Position numbers and translations under genes: made by a program. Positions 1-13,716 of a stretch of 64,000 nt of DNA are shown here, piece after piece. Source of the DNA: Colius striatus (lineage: Eukaryota; Chordata; Aves; Coliiformes; Coliidae); NCBI RefSeq assembly GCF_028858725.1, contig NC_084759.1, forward strand, positions 176,605,770 through 176,669,769. The letters are read 5' to 3'. The notes under the pieces were generated by a model that saw only the letters and a list, made by a program, of their open reading frames with translations, searched no databases and was not told the origin of the DNA. Position 1 is the first letter of the stretch. Each line of letters starts with the position of its first letter.

Positions 1-3000
1 AGTGAGGCTGACAGGGTTCAAGCTAGGCTTCTTGAACTTAAATCCAGCATGGCTATCCCCTGACTGAATCAGCTTTAACTTGAATTGTGTGTCTCTAATA
101 TTTCACACTGTTTCAATTACACCCCACAGCAGCTGAGGACTATGTGAATTCCAGTACCAAATTTAATCAAGTGCTCCTCCAAGGTGGAAGAGAACATATC
201 TACAAAATTAATGGAAAGAGACAAATGAAATAAATCCCTGGGATCTTGGTTCTGTGCACCCTGCACCAAACAATGTCCCAGAGAAGGGACCTTCAGTAGC
301 AACTGAAGCCTGAAGCGTGATAATACGAGAACTTAAAACTGCAAGGTTTGAAACCAGTGAAGAATGGGCCACTTCATCTGGACTGTAGAATCAACAAGAA
401 TTTAATAAGTTAATCAGATCATCACCATTCGAGTGCACATAAATTTGAATTGTTTCCTCATTATGAAGTGCTTGTCTGTAAATTATTGCAGAGAAAGCCG
501 TTTTCAAATTAATGTTTGAGCTATTAGAAAATATAAAGGGCATTTTCATTAATTGGAGACAGCTTTTCTTCCTCTCTCTTTATCATTACCTTTGTTACCC
601 AGAATCAGTTTAGTGCTCAAATTTATTGATGCATATGATTTAGTGGCGTTATTTGTTTAGAATCTGACCTATACCTGGTGGAATAAACTCATTAAGTGTA
701 AATGAATAGTTATGTAGTCATCATCTAAAATGAGTCACTGCAGTTCTCTGAAGTCATTACAGTGCTTTTAAACACAGCTGGAAAGAAAGTCTTTGTGAAG
801 GTTACAGCTTCCCTCTCAGAGTTTAACCACCATTAATTTTCATCCCTTCCTTGGAATGACTTCTTGTTTACAGAAAGTGACACTCACTTCAGCAGAGATG
901 GAGGGTCCCTCTTCTACCTGAGAAAGTATCAAAACTGTTTGCAAAACGTTCCATGTTTGTGCTGCCACAATGCATTTGTTTTCAGAGCACATACAAGCTG
1001 GGGTTCAGAAAGAAGAACATTGTTTGGGAAAATAGACATTTTAAAATCACTGGTTTGGGAGATAAATATGAGGTACAGCTTCTCTGACAGATGACAAACT
1101 TTCTACCACTGCCCACAAGGATAGGAATTCCTCATTTTATGTTAGAATTCCTGCAAGGGAATTTCCTACAGGAAATTAAGCCTAGCTTGGGCATGGGATT
1201 CTCCTTTTGGAGAAATAAATATCTCCATAAGCTTTGCTTATCTGCTGCGGTGCTTCATAATACAGGTAAATTGAACTACGTTTTGATAATACTCATACAA
1301 TCTCATGCACCTATTTTGATGTCCAGCATGAGATAGACTTGTAAGGCCCTAAAGTAACCCAATACACTATGAGGGACCAAAGAATTTCTGCCCACTTTTT
1401 ACTGGCAACTGGAATATCTCAGTGCACCAAAACTGAATCTATATAAACTAATACAGCCCATTTCAAAGTCTAAATCTGTCACACTGCTTTCAGCATAAGC
1501 CTTTTGAAAATCCTATTGTTTGAGAACCGTTTCACTGAGAATGCTGTGTGCTAGAAAAACTATAAGAAAAATTTCCCACTGAAACTGACCGTATCTGATC
1601 ATCTTGCTCACAGCTACAAACAGCTCAGTTACTTGAGTTTTTTACCTAAACAGTCAATATATTTAGTAATTGTCCTGTATATGTTTCTTCTCCTTGCTTG
1701 CTCAAAGGCTGAGTTCGTTTGTCACAGGGCCAGAGGCATCTATGAAGGGAGTATGAGATATTTACGGTATTTGTAATATTGCCCTCAGGCCAACGCGTTT
1801 CAAAATAGGTTGGACTCCCTGCACCTGTTTTTAAAATGTTTGTGGAGTGTAGGTATGGTCACAACAGTGTTTACACAAGATCTGAGTGAGTGTCCACTGA
1901 ACTCAGTAGGAGTTCAGCTTTTGGGAATTTCAGAGCATGTCTATGATCATGGTTATTTCACTTTAGACAACTTAACAGGAATATTCTTTTCCTCTTTTTT
2001 TTTCGCCTGGCACAGGAAAATAATTAAAGACTCGGAGAGACATTAGAAATGCAACCAATGAGACATTTGATATAGCACAAGTAAAGTTTGCTTCAATTAG
2101 GAGTGCAGAATTGTGTTACACAGCACATTAAATGGCACATTAGCAGATGTAAATGCTTCCATCAAATTAAAAATGGTTAGTTTGCTTGTTAGATTATTTT
2201 TCATTACAGTAATTGTGGAGTTTTATGGTTTTCAACAGCACACAGAGAAGAACTGAACCAACTTTTCTTCTCTACTTGCGGGTTCTAGAAGGGGATAAAA
2301 GTGACTTTTCTGCCAGGAAATACTGGACCACTGCATGTGATAGAACACACAAAAGGAGCAGAGATAGGAAAGGTTCTCTTAGATCACATACATCATTTCC
2401 AGAAAAAAAAAAAAATTAATGATCTAAAATTCTAATTCAGTTTAGGTGTCTTGTGCAAACTGTTTCAAATATTACTTCTCTATTGAGCATTCATATGTTA
2501 AGAATTCAGCATCTCCTGGAAGTAAGAAAATTAAAAACAGAGCAGCTGGAAAGCTATTTATGGGAGAAAGACAGCAATGCAAAATGGGTTACCCCAACTT
2601 GGTTGAAAAATGCTGGGTTAATTCCCAAGAGATTTTCTTGGGAAAAAAAAACATGCCTGGAGAAAGGTAGCTGTTCAGTGCAGGAGAGCAAAGCAGGAGG
2701 CAGGATATTGGTGCAGAAGGTACTGCTGGAGCAAAAAGGGCTTGTTGCTGTGCCTCCATAAGATTATCCCACCATAAAGGTGAGGAGATTTGCCCCTAGC
2801 AAATCTGCATCTCAGCCAAATTGATCTCCCAGAGCCCTTTTGGTCTTCACCAATGTCACTGGGAGAGTATGGGAAAATAAAACCAGAACACAAGGTGCCA
2901 TTTAGTTACAGAGGTCTATTCTCTGCGTCTTAATGCCACCTGGGACACATTTCCCACACTCCCACTCCAGCTCCCCTGTTGAATCTAAACAAGAGCATTT

Positions 3001-6000
3001 GAACTTCACTTTTTTTCATGCTAGAAGCTCAGAGTTTGCCAATATGTCAGGCTATAACATTGCACCATGAGCCTTCTGAGTTGTTACCTAGAATTCTTTG
3101 GCCTCTGAAGTGCAAGGATAGAATCCTCTTTTGGACTCGGGCCTGGCAAATCTTCCCTTGTTCCTGGAGGTACGATTAATTATTGCAATTACTCAGAGCC
3201 CCCAGCTGATATCACTGGCCTTGGCAGGACACAGCATGGCAGGATCCCTGGAACACTCCCAGGCCTCAGGAAGGCTCCAGCCAGGTGTCAGTAGTGCATC
3301 TCCTGCAGCAGCGAGCCTTGGCTCTGGGCCAGATACATCTGGAGACTGTCTCAGGTATCTCAGCACTGAGATGTGCAGATCATAAAAGCCAAAGCACAGC
3401 ACTCTGAAGCCCCGGGAATGAGTCAGGCACATCAGCTGCCTCTCCATTGAATGGGGTGAATGGGATGGTTAAACAGTTCATGATGCTCAGGACTGTGGGT
3501 GACAGTGCATCACTGGGAAATGCTGAAGAGCCATCCGTTCTGCAAATCCTGCCCTCTGAAATGTTGATGCTGTCTCATAGACCTGAGTTAGATGTCTGAG
3601 ACAGAGACTGACAACCCGGAGCCACCTCCTGTCCCCTGAGCTCTGCCACGAAACACTGCAGCCCTAGACATGACGAAGTGCAAGCCCTTTTCTGTAGGAT
3701 TGAGTGAGGTTCCTGCTTGCTTGCTACTTCTCCAGCTCTTCTATCCTTGAACTGTCACCCATGTCACAATGAGCCTCAAGAGGAGACAGAGATAGGACTG
3801 TTCTACCAGTCTGTGTGAAACAGTCATGATTTCTCTTGGAGTTTCCATTTACTTTTGCTTTCACAGTCCTCCAAGATTCACCACGTGGCTGTGAAAAAGT
3901 GTAATGTTTAATTTCTGAGTTATTAGTTCATTCAGCTTTGAAAGAATTCACTGCACAAAATATCTCTAGCAATATTCTCCCATTTTCTGACAACTTTTAT
4001 GTTAATTTGCCTTTTAGCTAAGTCATGCAGAAATGAGAAACAGAGAGTAAACTCATCTATTCAGAAGGATCATAAGAGAGTTTTCGTTTCCTGATCTGAA
4101 GACTTCTGATCTTAAGCAGAGGAAAAACCCCAGAAAACCATACCTTTGCTCATACATCTCATTCATCTTGGTGCACAAAATTAGATCATTACAAGCTGCA
4201 GCAGCTTAATCGAGCAGCCTTTGAAACACAAAGGCCTCTGACTCAAATGGAGTTAACAGAGGTTGGCTTTTTTTCTTTTTTTTTCCCCCCACTGCTCCCG
4301 TAACGTTTAAAGTCATTCATGTTTCCACAGAGTGCTCGTTGATGATTATGAGCAGTGAAGCTTTGGATCCAGCTATACCTGTGCTTCCATCTGTTGTTGC
4401 AGAAACCAATTCTATCATCGTTACTTTCTTGTTAATGACCTACTTCTTGAACTCATTTAAAATACCTGTTCCCCTGCACTCTTCTTCATCTATGGTGTCA
4501 GTGGAATAACTGCTTTTCTATTCAAACATCCTGAGCACAAAAATTGCCAGTTGAATTATGTCTGTCCTGGGTGTTGAGCTGGAGAGGTGAAAACACATTT
4601 ATTTTCTGCAGCTTGTAGCAAACTGATTCTCATGGTAGATGAACGTGGCATGGTGGAGGGCAGACCTTGCTGCCCAACATTCCTTCTGCCTGGTGCTGAG
4701 CACTGCAGCTCCTGGGTCACAACTCTCCATCATGTTGTATCAGCTGATCAAAGATGTAGAAAAGTAGGCAGGCATAGGAAGGAAGATCATCATTACTCAC
4801 CAACCGCTTTAAACTGAAATGCAGTTTGTTACTTTTACATTCCCCCCACACCTATGTGGTCCTATTCCTACTAATGTTCTATTCCTAGTAAATCAGAAGG
4901 ACAATGCAATGGAAAAAGGGAAGAGTGGTGGTTACTTGTTTTACAGGGTGAGGGGACAACTGTTATATCCCAATTTATGTTTTGGACATGTTGATTTGCA
5001 GTGCATGAGTAGACAGGAGCTGTCAATATTTTAACATCTGATGGGAAAACTGGAGTGAGCTTTGCTGACTGGAATACTGTAATTGGGTAGCTGAAGGCAT
5101 TTCTCCTCTCCAGGCAATAATGACAGGAGCATTTTATGTGATCTCTCCTCTCTTTGCTTCCTTCAAAGCAAAGAAGGTGTTTGAAAGAAATATGTGTGTG
5201 TGACAGATTATAGTAATGTGGCTAAAGCTTGTAATCAGTTTACATATGCAGTGATGTGCTAGTTGCAGTTAGGTAGAAGTGGTGGTAATGGTGAAGCTTT
5301 TTATTGACATTTGGGAAAATGTTTCAAAATAATGAAATGAAAAAAAGCTATTAATGACTCATTCATTTAGGATTGTCATTATACACAAAGTAATGGTTAT
5401 TACTTCAGTGGGTTTATTTTTGCATTTGAAAGCAGATTTTCGATAACAAAGCTGGAATCGGTCTGAGTCACATCACACGTACAGTTAAAAAGCTACGTAA
5501 TAAAAGGCAGAGATAAGACCTTTCATTACACATGTGCAATAGAAAGTCCTAAGGAAAAATGAAAATATAATTTCATGTGTCTTCCAGCCACTTTAATCCC
5601 CTTGTGGAGACTGTGCTTATTTGACCCGATCTAACTAGGTTTAGCTCACTTTGTTGTTCCCGGAATGTGTTACTCCAAATGTTGATAACAGTACATTCTC
5701 TTTATTGATACGACCCACATGTCAGTGACAAGAACATCCAGCCCTCGCATCCTGCAGGTCATTTTTCTGTTTCTTATCCTTCTAGGTAGGCCTACTGTTT
5801 TCTGTTTTGTTATTGTACACACAATAGTATGAGAAAAGCAATAAAAAAGAGTGCATTGAAATTTCAGCATTAAGCAAATATACTCTGATTATACAATGAC
5901 TTTTTCCTTGCATACAGCAGTGCTATTATTTCAAAGAAGCCATAGTAAACACAAATGAAAAGTGTCTTTCATCTCAGCTAGTCCTGTTCTTGTAAGTCCA

Positions 6001-9000
6001 AAAAGTTCTAAAAAAAGAGCGGTGCTTACATCTAAATTGGCTCCTATTCCAAAGAAGAGTTAGGCATGGATTTTCTACTTTTCTTAGGATCTAAATCTTA
6101 AGGTAATAGCTTAACAGCCATTTTTCCCACTGCTGAGCAGAAGCCATGGCTGCTGAGCCCGTCTTCAGAGGCTAAATGACAAAGATGTGCTCTTTTTGCC
6201 AGTGGCCATCTTTCTCTAAAATGGTTTGGGCCATCTGAAAAACCCGTATGCTCCTGTGGTGGGTGTGTTTGGGGACTTTCTTGGAAAGACTCTGAGAGAT
6301 TGTATTGCTTACCTGAAGTAAATCACTTGCTTTCTCAGAGGTACACCACTGGCTAGTAAATTCAACCTTGCTAATACAAAGAGTGTACCTGAATTTTTCC
6401 TGTACTGGCTGTTGGACCAGAAAAAAGTGGTCCATGGGCTGCTGCAGAAATGAAGACTTGTGGGTGGGAGGTAATTGTTTTCACTTGTAGGTGAAAACTT
6501 GCAGATTCTGGACCAGGGAGGCATGCTGAATTCAAGCAAAGGAGCAACTAGCACAGAAAGATATAGATGTCTATAAGCTTGCAGAAACACCTCATTTTCA
6601 CCTTTGTTATTTTTTTGAGAGGAAAATAATTCTGAAATAATTCTGCACCTTTGGGCTTCAAAATGAAGCTACAGAGAGAAAAAGAGTATGTGTAGAAACA
6701 GCATGATTCAGCTCTGGATTTATATTACATTTTGATTACGAAATGCCACAGTAGGTAGTAGTCTAGTGCACCTTTGAAGTTACCAAAACCAAGAGGAGTT
6801 TTTGGAAGCTTCTTCTGCACTGAGATGCTGTTTCAAAAGACTTGTCGTATACAATTTCCTTATACTGTTACACAGGGTTTGAAAGACTGCTCAAGTTATC
6901 GTCCATCTTCATAATGCTAACGATTATTTAAAAGACCAAACAACTGCTTTTACTGTATTTGGTCAAGTTGTAAATATGTACATCCAAGAAGGATGACAGG
7001 CAATTTAGTAAATTAATGGTGATTGGGTTAATTTTGCAGTGTTTACTTCTTTTTTTCCAGTTCATCATAACGCTGTACAGCATCACACATAATTCTCTGT
7101 GGAAGGTACCAATCTCTTAGTACTCCATTTCTTTATCCATCCTTAATTATAGACATTTAGTGAAAATAATAATAATAAAACCCCCAGCAATATCCTTCAC
7201 CACCCCAGTGAACACAAAAATTAATAATCTGACAAAGTCTGTATTCAACCTGACACGTGAGTGATGCAAATATGGTACAAAGTCTGTCTTTACATTTATT
7301 TGCAAATGTGTATAGATATGCTTCATATAAATGAATCCTCTATTTCATTATGAGGAAGGAATTATATCTGTGGTCAAAAGGGTGGGGTATAGTTAATCTG
7401 ATTTAGCACAGCATGTGAAAAATTAATTGAAAGTCAGAACTCCATAGTGTTTATTATAAAGTAATTTCACACCAGCTCAGGATTAGCGTGGTAACAGGTG
7501 ACAATAGGTCATTACTATGTTAATTGAAAGACAGCATGCTTTTGTAAAAAGGAAAAAAAAGAAAAGAAGAAGAAAAAAGGGATAGAGACAAAATGAAATG
7601 AAAAGAAGCATTAAACTGCACTATCTTATCTAGGATTGGACTACAGTTCTGTGGAACATGTCCTTTGGAGAAGATATCTTCTGAAAATAACTTATTGGCT
7701 TTTTGGTCTGCCGTGCCATGAAGCAAGGCAGACATTCGTGTGCATACCTGGCTGCTTTGCTTTCCACAAGAGCAAGCTGCATCTTCAAACTAGCGGCCTA
7801 ACATTTTTGACTTGCTGACACTGCTTACTGGCCCGGGCAGGCAGTAGTAAAGACAGGCACAAGGGAAGAGGAGCTCCCGTGTTTACCTAACTCACTCAGA
7901 GACAGTGTGGGGCCAAACAGAGACACCAGCAGCCATTTTGCAGCAGTGTTTAACAGAAGAGAAAAACTTTGGTTTGGTTCCTTGATGAGAGGATTAATAA
8001 AATAAAAAGACTTTTGAACCTGCAATGGAAAATAGCCTGTCAGTTTGATAGCATGCTGAAGCCTGAAGCCCAGGCAAGCTCATCCTTCCACTCACGTTGC
8101 AGTGCCGCTATCCTGGTAGGGTGGGTGCCACAGTCCTCAGCTGCTCTCCTATTGTGTCTCCTGACAGACACCAATGTGGAGGCATTTCCCATTATATGCT
8201 GCAACCTGAGTAAGCAGTCTTGAGCCACCAGCTTCAGCCCAGAGAAAGAAACTGAGAAACTATTTTCTTCCCATTCTATTTGCACAATAGCCAAAAGTGT
8301 TAAATCAATGTTGGGGGCAGATGATCATTCTACTGGTCCCCCAGCTGACAGAATACAAAGGGCACAATATGCACTTGTGTGTAGGTGAGTAAGACAGAGA
8401 GAAGTCTGTATTAACTGCCTTTGCTAATGGAATGTTATAATTGAAACAAGGATCCTTTCTGAAACCAAAATAATGTGCCTATGCAAAGAAGCTAGCTGCC
8501 TTGCTCAACATAAATTGAAATTAAGAGGCACAGCTGGGACATATAAATGGTAAACTGACTTTTTTTTTTTCCTGGAAGAAGAATTTAACCTATTTGGATA
8601 CCCTCATGCAGTCTGATATATGAGTTGATGAGGAATGTGACCTTTCTGCTCACCCTGCTTCAGAAAAGTTTGCAATCCAGCCTGACACAATCTGTTGTAA
8701 TATGTTAATTTCAATGCAGTTCTGCCAATAATACTAAGGGTGATCCCTGAGACCTTTACATCCCAGAACTGAATCCTTCCAGACTTTGCTCTCAACTCAA
8801 AACATCCTGATTAAAGTGCCTACTTATCTAATAAAGGTCAAAAGAAAGGGAAGTGTAAATGTTCTTTGATTACTTACTACAAAGGAAAGAGCTCAGATGG
8901 AAGAGAGTGCCCTTGCATTCGGTGCATAGTACAGTGTGATGTGGTCTGCTAAGATCAACAGCGAAAGAGAAATGCTGATCCTGATCAGATCAGAGACCAT

Positions 9001-11550
9001 CATCTGCAAATGTAAACTACTGCAGAGCTAAGGCAATAACACAATACAGCTACACCTGTGGGTACACAGGATAGGAATCTGCTCATCAGCCACACAAAAG
9101 AGCAATATAATAAAAATGTTTGCACATCCCCAGCAGGAAAATCTCTCAGGATAGTTGGAGAAAAACATGGCTTCAGGTCTCACTATGGATAGGAGATATA
9201 ATTTTCTTGATGCTAAGACTGAGTAGTGAAGTGGAAGAGTAAATAATGAAGTTCACCTCTATGAACATAACATTTAAAAAGTATATTAGGGAAGGTGGTT
9301 TCTTCTGTGACCATAATTATTGCTCAATAGCATCAGACAAGCTTATTTTCAATAGTTTATCACATATTTCATCTTAGTTACTGTAAGTTAAAATCCTTAG
9401 TGGGCCATTCAGGCATTTTTGATTAGCACCTCTGCTCTAAAGCTATCCCTCGACTGCAGCCAGCTCAAGTTGTAAGTGCCTGTCTCAGTCCAGCTGAACC
9501 CTAAGCAACAGTACTGCACCCTGCTCACCCCACTGCCCCAGCTCAGCACCACCGAGATACCCACTGCACTGGTCTTCCCCTGAAGATTGCCAAAAAGGCC
9601 CAGCTGGAACATCTCCCCTGCTTCAGTTTGCTGTGATGAGGGCTGCTCTCTGGCCACACACAGACAACTTGCAATAGCTAGAGAGCTGAGGGAATGAGAT
9701 GACATTGGCATCACTGCTGCTTCAAAGTGCCATCAATTCCCTCTCTGACATGCTCTTCTTTTATGCTCTCCATTTAGTCAAAGCAAAACAAACCAACCAA
9801 ACAAAAAAGTAAATGCCCAAACTCTTGAGCAAGAAAGACAGAGTGGCAGGAAGGGCACATTATAAATGTGCTGGAAAAACTGATGAGACAGAAAAGGGAA
9901 AACCTGTGCATGAAGCTGCAGCAAATGCAATCTCAAAATGTTTCCAAATGTAATTTTTCCCTATTCATTTGTTCTCGGCTGTCCCTGTTGTTTACTTTGT
10001 TGCTCTGTGATCTTTAGCAATAACAGTTCAATTTAAACGCGGCATAGAAAGGACTGTTCACCTTTCTGTACAGCTCAAGGATAGCTTACACAGCCGTGTT
10101 ATGGCTTTGCCCTTTCTAGATGAGGAATATGTTGATTTGGTTTCAGCTCATTAATTCTCTAAGGAATCTCTTCCAGCTCAGCTGGCTGTGAGGCTGGAAT
10201 CACGCACACTTCAGGATCAGGGCTTTTCTCCTCTTTGAATTTCTGAAAGGCTGTCCTGAAAGGCTGTCTCAAAAGGCACAGACACTACAAGGAAGCCCAA
10301 GGAGATGCAGGGTTTACTTCATGAGATCCTCTCTTAGGATAATGAAATCGTGTGTTGCGTTTGGTGTTCTGGGATTCATAAAGGTTATCAGTCAGGCATT
10401 TATAATAAAAGTTCTTCCTGCTTTTCCTGGCACGCATGGGGAAGATGGGAGTGTTATCAGTCTGACATTTCTGTCAGAACTGGTATTTGAACCACTGGAT
10501 GATTCTGACAAATGCCACTGCTGTCATCTGCTGCTCAGTTTTAATTATATCTGACTGAGGTTTTCAATGGCAGCAAGCAGAAAACTTAATTAGTTGGTTT
10601 AAAAGCCGGTCTTTAGAGTTTGAAGAATCCAAACAGCTTTGCAGCATTTCTGCACGGAGGCTGCCATTTTCAGTCTGATGATGCAAGTCAGAAGAATTAA
10701 TGGTCCCATTCATAGCATGGAAAAACAGAGAAATGCTTCCAGGAATAGATGTCAACAAAACCCACCACTTTTGTACACGACATGTCAGCAAGGCAACCTC
10801 ATGTCTAAGAAACTGCTGTGCTGGCTCACAGGTGGGTCTCAGACAAATGGTAGTAGAATGCAAGAGAAAGATTGGGTGCTCATGGGAACTTACAGCAAAT
10901 GAACATCTGTTACCTTAAACAGAATGTATACGTTTATTCTGCAGTGGACTGCAAGCACTGCACTATTTGGAAAGACTGAAAGGCTAGCATTTTCTCACAC
11001 ACTGTTCAAAAAAGCTGCTTAAAAGAAGATTGCATTAACAATTTATACCACGTTTGTGTTTGCTTTCAGAGTGTTGATATGATTATATTTCTGCACTACA
11101 TCCTGGAAAAGCAAGAATTAGTAATATGCAGTGTCAAACTGCTAAAATAAAGCAATTGGAAGTTAGCATTACAGTCACAGACTGGTTGCAGGTTGCCTGT
11201 GAGGGAAAAAAAACCCACAACTGAAAATACATTGTTTTTGTTCCAGAAGCCCCAGGGCTGTGGGTCTGGGTACTTAACCCAACTGCCCTTGTGGAGATGT
11301 GAGCTGGAAGAAGATTGTCTTTGCTTGTTGGTGAGGTCATACGCTCTGGAATGATGCTGCTTTAAGAGATTGCTGAATTTCATCATTTGAAAGGAATGGG
11401 CTGAATTTCATACATAAAATGTGCCAAGAGCTCTGTGTCCATGAGCTGCAATCAGCAGCCAAAGTACTTGATGACTTACATAGCCCATGGGACCGATAGG
11501 CTGTCATTGACTTCCCCTGCACTGGCAAGCTCTGTGCTTGTAATCATTGA
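1..11550. other. Intergenic DNA downstream of PDZRN4, no gene recognised
   Basis: This is AT-rich sequence with scattered short open frames that lack any family signature, splice pattern or codon bias I can recognise. A-rich purine tracts occur at 7546-7608. GC-richer patches occur at about 3180-3440. Stretches rich in TAAT/ATTA cores (about 490-570, 5320-5470) have the look of conserved non-coding DNA, but conservation cannot be judged from one sequence. Confidence 0.7.
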
Positions 11551-12288
11551 CCATAGAATGACAGAATCGTGAGGCTGGAATGTACCTCTGGAGATCACCT
11601 CATCCAACACCCTGCTCTCACCAAGGCTGGAGACTCCTCAACCTCTCTGAGCAATCTGTGCCAGTCTTTGACCATTCACATCATAAAAAGCTTTTATTTC
11701 TTTCTATTTAAGCAGATTTTTCTGCATTTCAACTTTTGGTCATTGCCTGTTATTCTGTGGCTGAGTTACACGGAAAATGGTCTGGCTCCATCTTTACTCC
11801 CTCCATCAGAAATTGATACACATGATTATATCCCTCTGAGCTTTCTCTTCCCAGGCTGGATTGTCACAGCTGTCTGAGTCTCTCCCCTTATGACAGGTGC
11901 TACAGTTCTGTAATCATGGTTGTGTATCTTCACTAGACCCCATCCAGTAAGTGTATGTCTGCCTTGTGTATGGCAGCTGAGGACTTGACAAAGCACCCTC
12001 CACTAATGTGGTAAGGGCATATTGCTGGTTCAAGTTCAATCTGGTGTTACAAAGAAACACGGGTGCAAAGCTGTTTGCCAGCCAGTTGCCCCCCAGCATA
12101 CATTGGTGCATAGGGTTACTCCTTCTCAGGTGCAGGTCTTGAATTTTCACTATGTTGACCTTCAGGACATGCTTGTTGGCCCATTTCTCCAGCCTGTCCA
12201 GCTCCCTCTGAATGGCAGCACAACCAACTAGTGTGTCAACCACTCTTCCTAGTTTTCTATCATTTCAAACTTGCTGAAGGAGCACTAT
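11551..12288 (-). mobile_element. CR1 LINE fragment, minus strand, 3' end with internal deletion
   Basis: The plus strand starts with a reversed CR1 tail (CATAGAATGACAGAATC), followed by a diverged GGCTGGAATGTACCTCTGGAGATCACC block. Minus-strand translation near 12243-12130 gives CAAIQRELDRLEKWANKHVL and LHLRRSNPMHQCMLGG, typical of the CR1 ORF2 region just after the reverse transcriptase core. The sequence between tail and ORF2 part is shortened and diverged (11680-11990). It is inactive. An older CR1 subfamily is likely. Confidence 0.85.
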
Positions 12289-12689
12289 GCCACATTAGCC
12301 AGCTCATGAATTAAAGCTTAAACAGAGGATGTGGGGAAAAAATTGTCTAAGGAAATTATATGGCTCCTATCACTGTATTGTCAGAGAATCACAAATCTAG
12401 TTGAGCTCACCCTGCCTGGATGTCAACTATGCTGCTCTATTGAGTCCCAGTTCACTGGACCCACACAAGTCCACACACTCAAGTAGGTATATGACTAGAA
12501 AGCAAAAGGTGTGCAGCAAGATACACTGGTCCTCCTCTGCAAGCAAAGGAAACCTTTTGTCTACCTCTCTGCTGAAATATCAATGGGCTAATGAAAAGAT
12601 CCTCCTGCTGTGATGGCAGCCTGTTCTCTCCCCTTTTCTGGATTATTTTGTCTCCTTGATGTTTCACCTATATTTTTTGAATATAAATT
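12289..12689. other. Spacer between two CR1 elements, unassigned
   Basis: About 400 bases of AT-rich sequence lie between two minus-strand CR1 pieces. A short stretch at 12384-12402 (AGAATCACAAATCTAGTTG) faintly resembles another reversed CR1 tail but is too short to call. No gene is seen. Confidence 0.5.
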
Positions 12690-12849
12690 ACAGAATCACA
12701 AAATAGTAAGGGATGGAAGGGACCTCCAGAGATTATCTAGTCCAACTCGCTATTGGTTAAACAGCAATGCATCCAGAGAAGGAGACTCCACAACCTCTCT
12801 CAGCAGCCTGTGTCACTGTTCTCTCATTCTCAAAGGATTTTCTCAAGTT
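12690..12849 (-). mobile_element. CR1 LINE, minus strand, 3' end (distal part of interrupted copy)
   Basis: The reversed CR1 3' end begins CAGAATCACAAAATAG and continues with GGATGGAAGGGACCTCCAG and CAACCTCTCTCAGCAGCCTG. It breaks off at TCTCAAGTT, where a plus-strand CR1 begins. The continuation of this copy resumes at about 13717, so the two pieces are one element split by an insertion. Confidence 0.9.
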
Positions 12850-13716
12850 TGTCTTGTTCAACATCTTCATCGATGACCTGGATGAGGGGACCAAGTGTAC
12901 TCTCAGCAAGTTGGCTGACGACACCAAACTGGGAGGACTGGCTGATTCACCAGAAGAGTGTGCAGCCATTCAGCGGGATCTCAGCTGACTTGAGAGTTGG
13001 TCAGAGGTCAAACTGCTGGAGAGCAGCTCTGCAGAGAGAGACCTTGGAATCCTGATTGATAATAAGCTAAACATGAGCCAGCAATGTGCCCTCATGACCA
13101 AGAAGGCCAATGGCATCCTGGGATGCATCAAGAAGAATGTGGCCAGCATGTCGAGGGAGGTTCTTCTCCTCTACTCTGCCCTGGTGAGGCCTCATCTGGA
13201 GTAGTGTGTGCAGTTCTGGGCTCCTCAGCTCAAGAGGTACAGAGAACTTCTGGAGAGAGTCCAGCGCAGGGCCACCAAGATGATCAGGGGACTGGAACAT
13301 CTCTCATATGAGGAAAGACTGTGGGAACTGGGGCTGTTTAGTCTGGAGAAGAGGAGACCGAGGGGAGATCTTATTAACATTTACAAATATCTAAAGGGTG
13401 GGTGTCAGGAGGTGGGGCCATCCCTTTTTTCTATTGTATCTAGCAACAGGACGAGGGGTAATGGGATGAAGCTGGAACACAAAAAGTTCCACTTAAATAT
13501 AAGAAAAAACTATTTCACTGTGAGGGTGAGGGAGCAGTGGCACAGGCTGCCCAGAGGGGTTGTGGCGTCTCCTTCCTTGGAGGTCTTCAAGACCCGCCTG
13601 GACATGTTCCTATGCGACCTGATCTAGGTGGACCTGCTTCTGCAGGGGGGGTGGACTAGGTGATCTCTAAAGGTCCCTTCCAACCCCTACCATTCTATGA
13701 TTCTATGATTCTAAGT
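12850..13716 (+). mobile_element. CR1 LINE, plus strand, 5'-truncated, inserted into an older CR1
   Basis: The plus strand reads a CR1 ORF2 3' part: [29 protein letters not shown] (the ADD of the reverse transcriptase catalytic motif), then after a short internal deletion [18 protein letters not shown], and an open stretch ending DMFLCDLI at 13625. It contains in-frame stops (near 12986 and 13201) and a frame change, so it cannot encode a working enzyme. The 3' end has the CR1 signature tail ATTCTATGATTCTATGATTC (13691-13712). A 7-bp direct repeat TCAAGTT flanks it (12843-12849 and 13717-13723), a possible target site duplication. Confidence 0.93.

Noticed and set aside
13208-13627. 139-codon plus-strand frame as a host gene
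   Set aside because: It is the 3' end of CR1 ORF2 in a truncated, stop-bearing retrotransposon, not a host gene.
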